A DNA stretch of 64,000 nt from Triops longicaudatus. Taxonomy: Eukaryota; Arthropoda; Branchiopoda; Notostraca; Triopsidae. The notes under the pieces were generated by a model that ran no database searches, had not been told where the DNA came from, and saw only the letters and a list, made by a program, of their open reading frames with translations. The translations under genes and the position numbers were made by a program. Position 1 is the first letter of the stretch. Every line of letters starts with the position of its first letter. Positions 1 through 14,100 of the stretch are shown piece by piece. The stretch lies in contig JAGQDJ010000156.1 of assembly GCA_022885665.1 (NCBI GenBank), forward strand, positions 558,001-622,000, read 5' to 3'.

Positions 1-832
1 CGCTATATCTCACTCTATGATTTGCGGAGAGTATTGGTCCGAAAATGGTGCTCTCGTACGGATGCTAAGCACACGCGAGTACGATGACCTTGCCTTATTT
101 GAATAAATGCGTTGTGTTCCGCGTAATTCGTTGGAAAGGGTAAAAACACTACCCTGCAAATGGTTCCCCAAAGTCCCTTGGACGGTGTTATAGAAGTACA
201 GAATCGAAGAAGTTGACGAACTAATTTTCACGAGTTTTTGTAGCCAAGTCACTAAACCGTCTCCGTGAAGCACTGGAATCAAGACTGAAGCGCAAAGGCT
301 TGGCGAAATCCCCAAATCTGTAGGCAAGACAAGTGTGCCAGCCTAACCTACTTTTTACATGTAGGCTTCCCCCCCCCCAAAAAAAAAAGAAAAAAAAAGT
401 CGGAAGGAATGAACCGATTTTGTGGTTTCCTCGTTTCACTATAAAACAAGCACAAACTGACAGCTTGGACTAATCAGCCACAAGTGTATCACTGTAAATG
501 AATACCCCGCCTTACATGTGTTACTACTACGCTTCGTTCGTGACCTACGGGGAAGTGTATCCCATTTTAGGCGACAGTTGTGGTAGAAAGTGCACAATTT
601 TTATGTATGGGATTTTCTGGCCAGCGAGCTTACTACACGTAAAGTAATTACTGCCTACGGGTTTCGGTCAAAATAAAGAACCAAATCCACTGACCCATAT
701 CTAAGCATAGAAAGCCTATACTCATGTGTTTCATTTTTAGCACGCCATATACCACATGCTCTTCAAATCCACGAGAAACTTTAACCCTTTTAAAGTTTAG
801 AAATCCAGTAACACAGAAACGAAAAAACGTAC
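1..832. other. Downstream intron or flank of the Dixin-like gene
   Basis: After the donor at 832 I find no further exon in the required phase on the minus strand, and no other gene. A homopolymer patch (C-run then A-run) lies at about 370-400. This stretch is probably part of a long intron of the Dixin-like gene. Confidence 0.4.
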
Positions 833-3800
833 CAGCTTTTGTAGGTCGATCAATTGTTGGCGGGTGCGATGCAAATCCTCGAGCAAAACTTCGTACGGTG
901 CGGATTTCTTATCCTCGTCGTTTAAAGTTATGCTAGTGTGAAATTGACGCATGGATTGTTTCACACAGTGCAACGCATTTGGATGGGAATAAATGGGTCC
1001 ATGGGCAACACTCGTGCACGGACTTGTTTGTTGGGAAGATCCTTCCACTTCCCTGTCTTCAAACTCCATACTTTCTTCGACAGATTCCTTTTGCTCGCTT
1101 GGCAGTGAAAAATCGTCCCTTGATACACTACCAACGTGTATTTCTACAACGCTAGTAGCATTCTTATCGTTTGCTTCCTGATTCTTTTGCGACGGCAATG
1201 CGGGTAGGGCCCTTCGAATATTCCTAATCAATCAACAGATTTTGTAAGAGCTTTATTTTTAAAACTCGCACAATAATTGCAACAGACAAAATGATAAGAA
1301 TACAGAAAAATATGCTTTTAAAAATGAGTCAATGCAAAATAGATAAGTGACTTAACAATAAGTAATAGAACTAAGTGAAAATACGGCAACAAGCAAAGCT
1401 CACAACCTGGTCATAATACACAAAAGTATTTAAAAATAATCTAAAAATATATAAAGGCCTCGAAGAAATAAAATTAGGTAACGAAAGTATAAACAACTTA
1501 TGGAAATATCTTATAAAAACATATAATAAAAATATATAATGAAAATTAATAATAATGGAAATATCTAATAAAAAAAATAATATAAATACATAATGAACAT
1601 TAATAACAAAAATAAATAATGGAAAATTAATAATAAAAATTAATAATAAAAATAAATAATGAAAACTAATATTAAAAATAAATAACGAAAGTGCGTTTTG
1701 AATATGGAGATGCCAGTGAGCAACGCTCTCAATTAGATTCAATAATGAAAATAATCAGCAGCGAAAAGGTACTTACTTGCATTCTCCGGACGACTGGCTC
1801 TTCCAAAATTCTAAAGCAGCTGGCTTACGCTTATTAGTCAGTGACGAAACACCTAGAGACGGCAATTCTCGTTTCCACGAGTCCAGGTCTTCTCGGTTTT
1901 CTGATTCTGTACTAGCCGGCTTTGGTTTGGCCCGATCTTGACTAACAGATCTTACGGGGGTCTTAACTTGCACTTGCGGTGGTCGCTTGGACGATTTTCC
2001 GTTAGACAACGGTTCCTCTTTCGATTGGAAGCTGTGGGTTCTTCTTGGAGTTCTTTCGCCTGCATCTGAACTTATTGGGTTCTGTGGAACTGGTCGTGAT
2101 TGCACATGTGTGTTTTTTGGAGGTAATTTGGGTGGCCGTCGTAGAGTTGCGAAGGCTTGGACACGATTGTTGGATTCATCGTGTGACAAGAATTTGCGGT
2201 TGTCCATAGCATTCAAGTTGGGTGTTATTTGAGATCGTAAGCCTAGGGAGACAAATATGATTGCGTTAGATATGCGACGATTATGGGTTATGCTAAAAAT
2301 ACCCCGTCCTTGTTGAACGCTAAGCGGCTTATAATGACTAGCGATGGATAAAATCAAGCGCAAGATGGCTTTCAAGTTGCCTTCGACCAATTCCCTGGCG
2401 GATAGGTTGACAGGTAATTTGACATTCTGTGATCTCAGGAATTGTAACAAGGATTCAAAATTCTGACGTCGATCTGAGAGGCACTTCGGTTCGAGTTTCA
2501 CGCCCGGAACGGTTTTATTAGCTGAAAAGACAACATAATAAATGTTAGAATGCACTGACAGTTACGTGTCACAAACATCAGTTGGATCAACAGAAGGTAG
2601 AATGTATACGTAATTAGTATACTACAGTAGATTTTAGTCGTTTCATTTAAGTCGTAAAGTAAGCTTTAGCTGCAATGTGTGGCTCACGGTAAGCCATAGA
2701 CTGCAATCATATGGGATAGCTTACCTAATATGTCAATCAAGTGGAATAGCAGGACTCCGTCTTGTAAATCAAACGCTAAGTCTTTGATAAGGGGCAAGTT
2801 GGCTCGTTTTCTTAACTGCGAATTTACCCATAAGGTATAAGCCTGCAACGAGAAAAAAAATATTTCAGTTTATTCAAAGTTTACGTAAGAGAGATCTACT
2901 TGAAGTTGTTGCGTCCACTCGTCCCATGATTGAGAAACAGAAGGGTTTTCTCTCGAGTGAGCTGGATGGATTTTCTGAAGCTCGGATTTTGACGTACTCT
3001 CTTCACCTTGCACAAGTGGTGGCGTGCCATTTCGCTGATCTTCAAGCCTTGACGTTGGATCAGCACTGTCATAAGACATGTCAGCAGGAGAAGAATTCGT
3101 ATCTTCTTGTCTTGTGAATTCCGAGTAACAGAAAATACCGTTTTCTCTCTGAGCGTCTAAACTGCCATCTTCGTAGGCAGCAATGTTGTCGTGTTTAAGG
3201 TTTAAAGCTTCCCTGTGACGAAAAAACAGTGATTATTATTAGAGATAAAAACCACCCTAAGAGATAAAATAAGTTCACTTTAACGAAGCTTTATTTATAA
3301 ATAAATGTCAGGTATTACTGAGACGTTTAAATTTCGGGCAAGCTTTTGCCCAAAAATGTGGAAAACGCGTGGGCACAACGGATTCGCATCTAACGAGACC
3401 TCGCTTGCACTGAACAGTAGTTTTGTTGCTTCTCCATTGAACAGTGCTGTTAAATTTGACTAACAACGTCCAAAATTGCTGTTCGAACTAAAAACAAGGT
3501 TAAAAGGCGAGTCGCGATTGTGATATCCTGAGATATCTTTTCAAATTAGGCAGATTTTAGTCTCGTGAAGTTGACAAGCGCCATATTCGAATGTAGATGG
3601 CGTTTTCCCCGCCATTTGAAAGCCTTTAGCTCATTTGAAGAAACGCGTAGGCAACACTACATTTAAGTCCATGCATGGTGGCCCATTTTCGCGAAATAAA
3701 AGTATTACAAAAACATTGCTATATGTGGTGCAGACTGGCAAATGCGGAAGTGCGGCCTACCCCGTATGTGCTGCTGCTGTTTAGCTCCTTTGATTGTGGT

Positions 3801-4907
3801 GAAATAATGGTTGATAGTTTAAAAACGTCTGCACTACGTTAGATTACAGTTGTGGGCACCGGTTCGATCATTTCCCACATGGACACCCGGAGAGCAATTT
3901 CGCCTTAAGGTATACATAGATTGCTAAAAAAGCTTAAACTACCGAGCACGGATTAATTATTGCTAATTCTTGTCTTCCTACATATTGTAGCACCCATTTT
4001 TTAAACAGGCAATCAGAGTGCATGAGCAATTGAATGAGACCTTCTGAATTATAAGTTCAGCTGCTTATGTCTCTAAGTATTTTCTAATATAAAAGATTAA
4101 ATATTCTTCGTTTTCACTGATAACTTAAAACATTAATGTTCGTGAACAATCGGGTATTAGTGGCCAATTTCAGCGTGTCAAATTTGGGATATACCAACAT
4201 TTTCCCGTTAGTTACAGCGAGACTTACAAATCGACTTCGATTTGTGGCTTACAAATCGACTTCGGAAAAGTTTCCGTGACGATGAAGTGCCACGACAGTG
4301 AAAGGAAATTGACGCGATGTCTATTGTATAGTTCGTATTTCTTGCTTAGGTAGGAAGAAAAAGAAACTTTTTATATTAGAAAGGAAAAACTGACAATCGT
4401 ATATTAAGCAACCAAAGTGTAAGTATTGGACGTTACTACTGTTTAAAAAGGCTGCAGTAGAAAGCTTGTCCTGTGTATCAAATAGAGCTCGATCGTGCCT
4501 AAATCTCGGCTCCTCCATGCAACCTTGAGCTTGTACGATTTTATTTATGTGCAACCTTCTTGAGTGCATGCACTGCTGTAGAAGATTCGGTCACACTTGA
4601 GTTACTGTTTCTATTGCCCTCTTTATTCTCCAGGAGCAGTCTTGCGTACCCTAGTGCATCACAGCTCGAGCACAAATTCACTTCCCTTTTTTCTTCCCTG
4701 TCCAAGGAAGTTCTAGACTTACAGTACATCTCTACACACTTTTTGCCCTCCTCGAAAAGTAATCAGATTCTTGTATAACCGTACTTACTTGGAAACAGTT
4801 CCGCGAATGTCACCTGCTTTGGGGGCGTTGTTCAAATTGTCTGGCTTGGATTTCGGCCGCGATGAAGGATTCTTCCGGCCCAAAGTTGAAACTTTCCATT
4901 TAAACAT
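833..4907 (-). CDS. DIXDC1: Dixin-like protein (DIXDC1 family), 5' part; 3' end beyond window
   Basis: Five coding exons: 4789-4907 (start ATG 4907), 2885-3212, 2725-2842, 1777-2521 and 833-1223. All have GT-AG borders and compatible phases, giving 567 codons so far. Exons 3-4 encode a single calponin-homology domain; motifs such as YTLWVNSQLRKR, DLQDGVLLFHLIDIL and EGNLKAILRLILSIASHYKP follow the Dixin CH domain rather than the neuron navigator or spectrin ones. The next exon ends in a Leu/Gln-rich stretch (LHRTRQQLIDLQKL) that looks like the start of the Dixin coiled coil. In this family a C-terminal DIX domain follows, which polymerises with Dishevelled/Axin in Wnt signalling; it is not in the window. 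The N-terminal 150 residues before the CH domain are low-complexity and acidic/Ser-rich. The family call is confident from the CH domain; the symbol is by homology. Confidence 0.85.
1480..1740. repeat. A/T-rich degenerate tandem repeat in Dixin intron
   Basis: This lies inside the intron between the exons ending at 1777 and starting at 1223. Near-repeats of AAATAAATAATGAAAATTAA recur with small changes, giving a degenerate minisatellite. The open frame through it translates to Phe/Ile/Leu-rich low complexity and is not a gene. Confidence 0.7.
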
Positions 4908-7900
4908 TCCGCCCTCTAATCGGCAACTTGCTCATCTAAGTAACGAACGGCAAAGTTTCTGTAAGAAACAAATAAGCCAACAACCTTATTTTCCCACGAT
5001 AAAGATTTTACTCTTGGTGTTTTTTTTTTCTTTTTTCTTTTAACTTCCGTCTGAATCACACCAACGAAAGTTCCAACAGTGAAGGTTAGCCCTTCCTTAC
5101 TCCTTAATCCCAGAATTTTTGCAGCCCAATGTGGTCACTGACGCCCATTATGGGTACTTTCCGAAGACCATGGTCTGGCCAACTTACTATGGTTTCCAGG
5201 TACACAGCATACGACAAATGGAAGTCACAGTGGAAGGCAGGGTGCCTCACCGGAACTTCCCGTGAGAAAAACTGTCAAGTATGAAGCATTTCCTCACTCT
5301 TGGCCCTCACGACAGACCCTCTACGCGAGAGAGCGTATGGCTTCTTAAGCCTTTTTTAATTTGCACGGTCTACAATGACCAATTCTAAAGGGCGGGCGTA
5401 TTTTAAACGCGGCTATAGCAGACGTTGCTTAGCCTGGGAAAACCTTTTATCGTGTAGTTGATATAATAACTCTCGGTTTCAAGAACTAATAAGGGGAGGA
5501 TATCCCGTATTGCTCTTTGTCCACAGTCATGAGAAGACTTCCAGTAAAAAAAAAAAAATTAATTACCTTAATACAAAATATGAAACCAAACGAAATTAAA
5601 TATAAATGTTACATTTTTATCAATTAATCTTGTTACTCTATTTGTCGATCTTCGACAATTGCCGTCAAAGTAGGCTATGAATTATGACTCATTTGTTTTC
5701 TCTCTCAATTTTTTAGCCTTATGATTCGTTGTAGTTGCATTTCTGTGTAAATATTATAAGCGCATGAGCAATCAGCAAGCAGAGACAAATGCAACCAGTC
5801 TGTTCGGGAATCTATGAATCTAACAGTCCGTAAAGTCGAAGGCTCACAGCAAAGCCAGCTTATTTTATTTCACAAATGATTCAAAAGTGCCTTGCGGTTT
5901 TCTTGCTGGAACAGGAAATCTCAACCAGACTTTCCCAAGGATGATTCAGATAGAAGACGAAGAGCAGAATACTGTAGACAAATACATTTAATTGTGATGG
6001 AAGATTATGTCAAATAACCATTTATACAAACCCACCTTGTAATGACATAATTATGTATTCTTGCTAGTGTCCTTGAATATGGGCGACAACTTAAGACAGA
6101 TGAAAGGTAGGGTGTGAAACTAAAGTGGATGGTTAGGCAAATGACGTAAGAGGTCAAAAGACACATTGGAGGCAATTCTATGAGTAAGTTTCTTTTTTGT
6201 TTGTCTTGTGTTGTTTTGTTTTCTTGTGTTATTTTAATAACAATATTTTTCTTAATAAATAGGTAGGGTTAGGCTTGTTAAGATTAATGATTTGACTTCA
6301 CTTGCTGGAAATCGATAAAAGCTAGATATAGTAGATTTATTCATACGATTCTGTAATTGGAAATCAAGATACGACCGTTACTGTACGTAAAATTATAATG
6401 AAACAACATTTAGCTTTATACCCTTGTAAAATACAGAGACAAAAAGTATTCGAAGCGTCCTGAATTCAGTAAAAATTCGTGAAAATGTGACAGTTAACAA
6501 TATTGATAAATTAAAAGTAAAATAAACGTAGATACGCGGAAAAACGAGACTTTTAACATAAGCTGTAATGCCGTCGTATCATGAACGTAGCAGATTAACG
6601 CCTTTCGACAAATGCATTATCTGAATTCACACACCATATTATTATACTAATTTGGAACGTCAAACAAGATACAGAAATGTCTAATTTCAAGTAACTCGTA
6701 AAATTCACTGTAAATTATATAATTGTTTTTCGTAACGCTGTCGTATTTCTTATTTCTCTTCAATTTTAAGTTTCAAAGAATCTCAGTTCCTATTCAAAGC
6801 TGATGATTACCGCCTTCACGGACTATACACATTTTACAGCACCATCAATAACAATAATTACCGCCCTCACTGGAAAAGACACTATGGAGTTACTGTAATG
6901 AAATGCGTATCATACAGCGAAGAAAGAATCGTAGTTAATTGAGGATACCTGCTAATGATGTCCGAGCAGAACTTGCAAAAAATCGAAGGCAGAAGATAAA
7001 ACTTCCCTAGATTAGATTCCTTAGTAGGTGTTACAATTCGGCACACACGAACCTCAAGATGAACTCACTGGGTAACAGTAATGGTCTTTTCTGTCAGAAG
7101 CTCGAGGATGGACTGGTAGTAGAAAGCTAACAGGTGCAAGTTCCAAGGGCGGTTTAGGGCTGAAGAAGTTAACGACGTGGAAAATGAAAGGGAATAGTAG
7201 CAGGTCACGTGATGGTTTCCCAGGACGGCATGGACGCCATCGCTCTGGATTTACTTTCCATTCATACCCGATGGGAAGCAGCAACTATTATCCCTACAAG
7301 CTAATAACGAGGGTCAAAAAGTTCTTCCTATCGGGTGCCAAATTTCTAACGACTGGAAGATTAAACTCCCAAAAACAAACCATTTCATGCAATTTCTCTT
7401 TCAGGTTTAATATTTGCATCCATTCTTCAAGTGTGTATGATCACTTTTGTCATATATCCATAATCTTTCCAAATTACGAACTGAACGTTTCTATTGTTTA
7501 ATAACCATATTTACATGACAAATACAAAAAGAAAAACACGTAAGAACTTTTTACAGTGCACTGGTCATTTGCTCGAGAGTAAACGCCAAAAAATGTTGTG
7601 TATTGCTTTCTCGCAGCTTTGCCTTCCTTTTCGTCAAGGGTTGGTGAAGGAGACTAGAAAGCGACAATGAATGGACGAACATAAAATGGATGGTATGGAT
7701 ATGAGCAACAATATCACAGCCAAAGGGACTCAATTTAGCGTCGTCCACATGTAGGAAGTAGCAAGGCGAAAGGATACGTTAGACTTTAAAACACCGAAGT
7801 GGATCAACTTAAGAGGCTGTGTTTGGTTGGGAACACAAACTATCGGGCCACAAAAACTAACCAATGTCATATCAGTACCCAGGCTGGTAAATTAGGTGAA

Positions 7901-8134
7901 TTTAACTCCCCAACCCTTCGAGTTAAATTCATAAGATTTGTTTGGATGTTAAAAACACAAAAACTCTCATAATTCGCGACAAAAAAGGGAAAACATACGA
8001 TACGGAATACGTAAACTTTTGGGTGCGTTGTCGCGAGCGTTCTTAAGTTTAATGAATGACGCTGCAATGCTCCGACCAATAGTACTCGTTAAGACGTTAG
8101 AAACCGATTCCTGGTTGTATACAACGACATAATG
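4908..8134. other. Intergenic region between Dixin-like gene and membrane-protein gene
   Basis: Both neighbours are transcribed leftward, so this holds the 3' flank of the membrane-protein gene and the promoter side of the Dixin-like gene. I see no coding exon. The open frames at 7054-7501 lie on opposite strands of one another and show no family motif. A short poly-A run lies at about 5547-5558. Confidence 0.5.
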
Positions 8135-11100
8135 CTACACTCGTTCTCCGGATCCCCGCGTGAAGCACTTGATCTCTTGTTCGGCCGGGAGAGGAAGGTC
8201 TCTTTCCTTTGGTTGGAAACTGGTAAATCTGCCAGCTGCAACTTCAGTCGTGACGTAGCGTGGGTCATCGTGCGAAACTTCTGGCGGCGGAGCTTCGGGC
8301 GGGCATTTTCCTCGGTAAAGTCCGAGCGGAAGCGTGCGGGTATGTTCTGGTGACAAATATTTCAAACCGTGAAACAAAGTTTTACAAAAAGCCTCGTTCG
8401 GCTCGAGACGTCTACGCGGCTCCGATTCCTCTCGCTTCACGGGAACGATAGCAGTCTCATGTTTAGTTTTACTCCTTTTAGCGTGATCACGATAAGGCAA
8501 AGTTCGGTTTCCAAACTGTGGTGCCATTTCTGTTGGAAACATGGCAAAATTAGGCGGCATTCGTTGCGCAGAGGTCGCTGGAGCGTAATACGACGGTAGT
8601 TTCGCCTGGTAATTGTCTACGTTAGCGTAATGACTGTTACCGGCATATTCTTTCCAATAGGCCGGAGCTCCTTGTTTGGAAGGTCCGTTGGCAATTAGTT
8701 CACCCCGAGAGGATGCTCCAACGAACTCGCTCATATTTGGCACAAGGGTATTTATAGCACGCACAGGATTCGTGTGCCAATTACGGCTCGGCGTTTCCAC
8801 TTCTTGACGATTATTGTATTTGCTACCACGAGACTTGGAGCGCCGGGGCGCCCGACGCTGGTGTTTCCCACTGTTGCGATGACGGTGGGGATAACGAGGT
8901 CTCTCGGGATCACTGGAAGATGTCAATGACTCAGTTTCCCCCGCGCTTTGACTCTGACTGTTGGTACGTTCGCTCCCCCCCTCCGAGTCCAAACGTGGTG
9001 TCAGAAAACTCTGCTGAAGTGGCGATTTGGACCGTGCGGACGTTACCATACTGGACAAAGGAGCTGGCAGCCGATGAATGCTTTGAGATTCCTTCTGGTA
9101 GGGCGACCGTATAGGCCTCTTGGGCTCCTCATCTACCGATCCTGGAAGACGCAAAATAGTTTTCAATTTGCATTCGGAAATAGCGCGCTCATCATATGCA
9201 CTCTAATTCTGATTTCACTCGAATTATTTATGCCCAATAAATTCGTAGGAACTAAGTCGTTGACAAAATTAAAACTTGCGAATTAAAAATTAAAAATCCA
9301 TATTTTTTGCATTTCGTTTTTCTTTTTATTTAGTTAACTCTGTGTAATATGTTCAATTATGCGCGATCCTAGGTCGAGATTAGATTTATAAAAATACTGT
9401 AATATACTCATATTAATGTGCTTTTTCGTTCTCTATTTCAACTTTAATTATGTAAAAAAACTACATTTTAACTTTCGTTTTATAACAATTGTAACTTATA
9501 GTCATTTTTAATTAATTTCTTAAATTTCTTTTTGTAATTAATGTTAAGAGACACAGTAACCCACCTGAAGACAGCTCTTCATAGATAGGGTCAGAAACCC
9601 ATCCGGAGGAGTCAACAGTAATTTCGTCATGTGGATGGCTATTACGAATAGTGTGGTAAGGAGCACATCGTTCGAGCTCAGCTTCGTAATCATTTTCACG
9701 ATCCCGGGCTCGGTGCGGTGAGTGTTCTTGCCAACTTCTTCGCTTTTGACCTTTGTTGCCTGTAGCATCCCGTGAATGCTGCGATGGGGACGTTGATGAT
9801 GAATGCGGTGAAGGAGCGAATTGTGGCGATTGCTGGTGTGATAGAAGAGGCAAAGCTGGCGAATGACATGGCAATTTCAGGATATCAGCCATCTAAAGGT
9901 AACAGCGGAAATAACACGCCATAAGAACAAATTTTGACAAATGTAAGTTGAATCAAGTGTAACAAGAAATAACGTTTCGAAATGGCCATTATAAATAATG
10001 GTTTCAGAAATCCTTCGAGTGTCTTCCATATTTCACCTACGAATCAAATTTATAGAAAAAGAATTGACCAATATTAACTGTAAGCCATTTCTGACTTAAA
10101 TACAATTAAAATTCGAATATTATTTTAAATTTAAGACACTTTGTCTCCCTCTCTCCTGCTTCACTGGCTCCCTGTGCTGTCAAACTTGCTCACTTGGTTC
10201 CTTCTCACTTAAACGAGACTTTTTTCTTCAGATTTTAGCGCGCAAGACGTCGATGGTACTACACTGCAATAAAGTCTTGCTTGCTTTATAATTAACTACG
10301 AGTTTGAAATCACTGGGTATGAATGCGAACTGAAAAAGTTTTCATTCTCTCGAATTCGTTCGCGTCTGCTGTCGTCAGTTTGCACGTCAACGACAAGAGC
10401 GCAGCACAAGGCAATTGAGAGGATTAAAAATGCCTGAGATTATGGCTGCAAATGGTAAAATATGTTCTTATCCATACCCTTCAAAGTGAAATTATCACAG
10501 AAGTGGCTCTAATATGACAGTTGTTTTCTGCAGATTTAGTATACTCAAGCAAAGTCTTCTTTGTTACACAAGCACTTAATCCACTTGACACGTTAATTGC
10601 AATGATAAGTGGAAAAATAAAACTGCGTTCTTAGCGTTCATTCTTAATCTTAGCTATTTACTCACGAAGCTGACGAGTTGCTTCATCCGAATTATAATTA
10701 GCAACTCATTGATTTTTTTCGATTTTTACACTAATTACCCTATGTTCCGACCCATGTTTATGGCTTTTCAATGACTTTATTATTCCATTAATATTTTCTC
10801 CTCTTGCTTAATCTCGTTGCACTTATGTACGAAATGAGACACTGTAAACGGCACTTAATTACAATGAATACATCATAGGTACGGCCTACACACGAAGGAG
10901 ACGTTGGCTAAGACATGAAAATTACTTCCGGAGGAAGCAAACAGTACTCGAGAAAGCTGAAAGAGTGGCAAATGAATACGAAAAATCCGAAGCTCCTCTC
11001 AGCCTTCGGTAAGAGGATAACGCACACAATGTAACTTTTCGAAAAACTGTTGCACTATATCCTGACGAACGCTTGTCAAACAAAAGCTATGAATTGAAAT

Positions 11101-14100
11101 GGAAATTTCAAAAAGCTATAAAGTGGAATATAAATTACGAGGAGAAAACGAGAAAAAAGTGGTTTTTGCTGTTTTAAGCTTATTCGTTCTTTCGCTATGT
11201 GCTATTTTCCCTTGTTGGAAATACCTTTTTTCTCTAGAAATTTAGCTGTCAAAGAACTCAGCTCCAGTTTTCATTATTCAAGTTCACTACACTTAAATGA
11301 GATATTGTAAATGTACAATAACGATTTTAACGTTCCCGACTTTTAAGTAACATGCATTCAAGAAAATTAACAGACGCAAACCAAAGACGTTTTATATATA
11401 CCTCCATGGGCGGCAGATAGCTTTTCGCCAAGGTGGGCGTAGTTGGATGGCGAAAATTAGCTGGTTGGTGACTTAAAATCTCATCGTAAAAATCATGAAT
11501 CCCATTGACGCCAAGAGTCGAGGTTGGCAATGGTAAGTTGCAGCTCTTGTCAGAGCTCGTGCCAGGTAGGTAGTGCCGTCTTCGATGCCTGTTTAACCAA
11601 ACGGAAGGATTAACAGACGTGCACATCATAACCTTCCATGCAAATTTAATTACGGAAAAAGCAACACAGCTTCTTTAGCAGACACTTTGTTGCCATCTAA
11701 AGTCGGAAATATCTAAGCTAAGAGGAAAAACCCACTAGTTTTACCACCTACATTTGTATGTAAATTAATTAAATGTACACCGAGCTCCCTGTTTTGTGAC
11801 TAACATCGTAGCCATGTGGGCGTGGCTGTTCATACACTGGTATAGTCCAGGTTTAAATATTAATGCCGGTGCTCCTTTACAAGTGCCCATTGCAGAGCGT
11901 CAGGAAATGTACGCGCAACCATAAGAGATGCAAAAAACAATCCCATCCTGACTTCCTTTCATACCCTCATTCTGACTCCTAATGACCCTTTTACGGAATA
12001 CGTACCCTACGTACAGTAACATTGGGTGGGGTGTGTCTAAAAATGCATTCCATACTCTGTACCTAAAGCCCAATACGACGTACAATAGAAAAACTGATTT
12101 AAAAAAGTAAATAAAAATAAAGAAGAAAAATAGCGAAATTTCATCTCGCGATTTACAAACGAAAAACCTGCATAGGAGATGAGTTCTAGGGACTTCACGC
12201 ATGCTCAGTTTGTGCAAAGTAAATATGCAAATGGGCATAATGCAGTAGTATTAAACTACCGGAAACAGCTTTCACAAACACTGTCAGCACCAGCAATGCG
12301 TTAACAGAAACATATAGTTAAAGGTTCCTGTCTAGGTAAGCGCTTGAGTGTTAATGATGTTCAAGTGCTGTTTTAGAGACTGGAAATGAGAACATTGAGC
12401 AATCCCACCTGGACAGCTTAATGAGCACGGAAGTGCTTTCGTGTCTAAAAGAATAGGAATTAAGGGATTGCTGTCTCTACGCAACCCAGAGTTCACGCTA
12501 AGGTTTAGCTCCAAGAGCTCTTACGCAACCCATTACTAGCTCATTATTTTTAAAGTTATAATAATAAGCAGCTCAATTTCAACCACTCAGTTGTTGACTT
12601 CATGTAATTTTTCTCGTTAGCTCTGTAGCGTTTTTTAAATAAACGAGTTTCTTACTTCACTTTCAAGAATACTCAAAACAGTTTTGTAGTTATAAACGCC
12701 TACTCTTCAATTCAAAGCCAACGAAAAAGACAAAAAACGCGTCTCTCGCATTTGGATTTCAGAAAATAGATTTGGTCACAAAGCCCATTTTTTCTAGGAT
12801 TCTGAAGATAAGTTGGCTTTCTATTATTGGTACAAAGACCTACTGTAAGTTCAATTCGTCGGAAATCAGAACTAAAACTGAATTTTGTTCTCACTTCTTA
12901 CAAGGCGCTTCATTCTCGACGAGCTAAAATTCAGTAACGCAGAAATATATATAAATATATAAATAAAGAAAAGAATAAAAATAAAATAAATATAATTAAA
13001 ATAAATAAATAAATATAAATAAAAATAATAATAATAATAATAATAATATAATAAGAAGAATAGAAATAAAATAAGAAATATATAAATAAGAAAAAAATAT
13101 AAAATAAAAATGAAAAATATTCTATTGCGGTTTTTAAAACCATACTTAGTCCTTAATTCTCTGCTCAAATGTCTGTGCGCAATTGCAGTCAAGCTGCTCG
13201 TCAATGAGCACGCAGGCTATTTTCCTAGCACCAACATCCGGTGAGCCAGTCAAACCTCAAGAGTTAAATGAAAAACCGAGTAATTACCTACGCATATTTA
13301 TTCTGTAGCTTTCACCAACTAGCATACTAAACATGTTAATAACAACTGAAGGCTAGAACTGTGTTTACATATGAGACAGTAGCGTTTCCCCGTTCAAACG
13401 GTGGATTAACGGCGTTTACGAGCAATACATAGAGATTTCGAACGTTTCAAGCGAAACCCAGTTTTAATGTGCCCTACGCCCTGTATGAGTGCAGGAAGTT
13501 GGTGTGCCAGTGGCACCTGTACTTTACCTCCATATTAGCAGCCCAGCAATCAAAACCACGATGGTCAGAAGACTAGCAGAAACGATGACCACAAGAACGG
13601 AAGGGAACGCGCTACTTAGCTGGAATTCTCCTCCACTCATCTGCACAAAATAAGAAAAACACACTTAGAAGTGATTAAACTATAATCGTACAAAAAGCGC
13701 ATGTATTGACAAAATGTATTTCCTATTGACAAAATCTTCTCAGTAAATTAGGTAATAAATCAAAAGCTGTAGGTCGAAATAACAAAGTTGAGAGATTCGT
13801 GGAAGTAAAACTCGCAAATTTCAGTAGGCAGAGATTGACTAGCAAAGAGGAAACAGCGGGATAAAACAGAATTTTTTTTACGTGAACGATAGAATTTTCT
13901 CTTTTTTCTGTCTCAATTTATCCTTTTCCCATCTCTGCAGAAGGCCGTCATCACTTGGCCTAAAGGGAAGCGAGAAGAACCAGACTTGATTGAACAAAAA
14001 ACTTTTCTTTAAGAGCCTCATGGAGGCTTTCGGCCGACGAAAAGTGCAACAAGAAGTTCACGAGGGTAAAACAAACAAATCTCATATAGCTCTTTTTATT

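Noticed and set aside
3860..3890. GGTTCGATC-like tRNA T-arm
   Set aside because: There is no acceptor stem or anticodon arm around it. No convincing tRNA, rRNA or CRISPR array was seen anywhere in the window.
8948..9286. Plus-strand ORFs over 8.1-9.3 kb
   Set aside because: They are shadows of the long last exon of the membrane-protein gene on the minus strand.
12872..13204. 110-codon minus-strand frame rich in Phe, Ile and Tyr
   Set aside because: It runs through the A/T low-complexity tract and lacks any protein-like segment.
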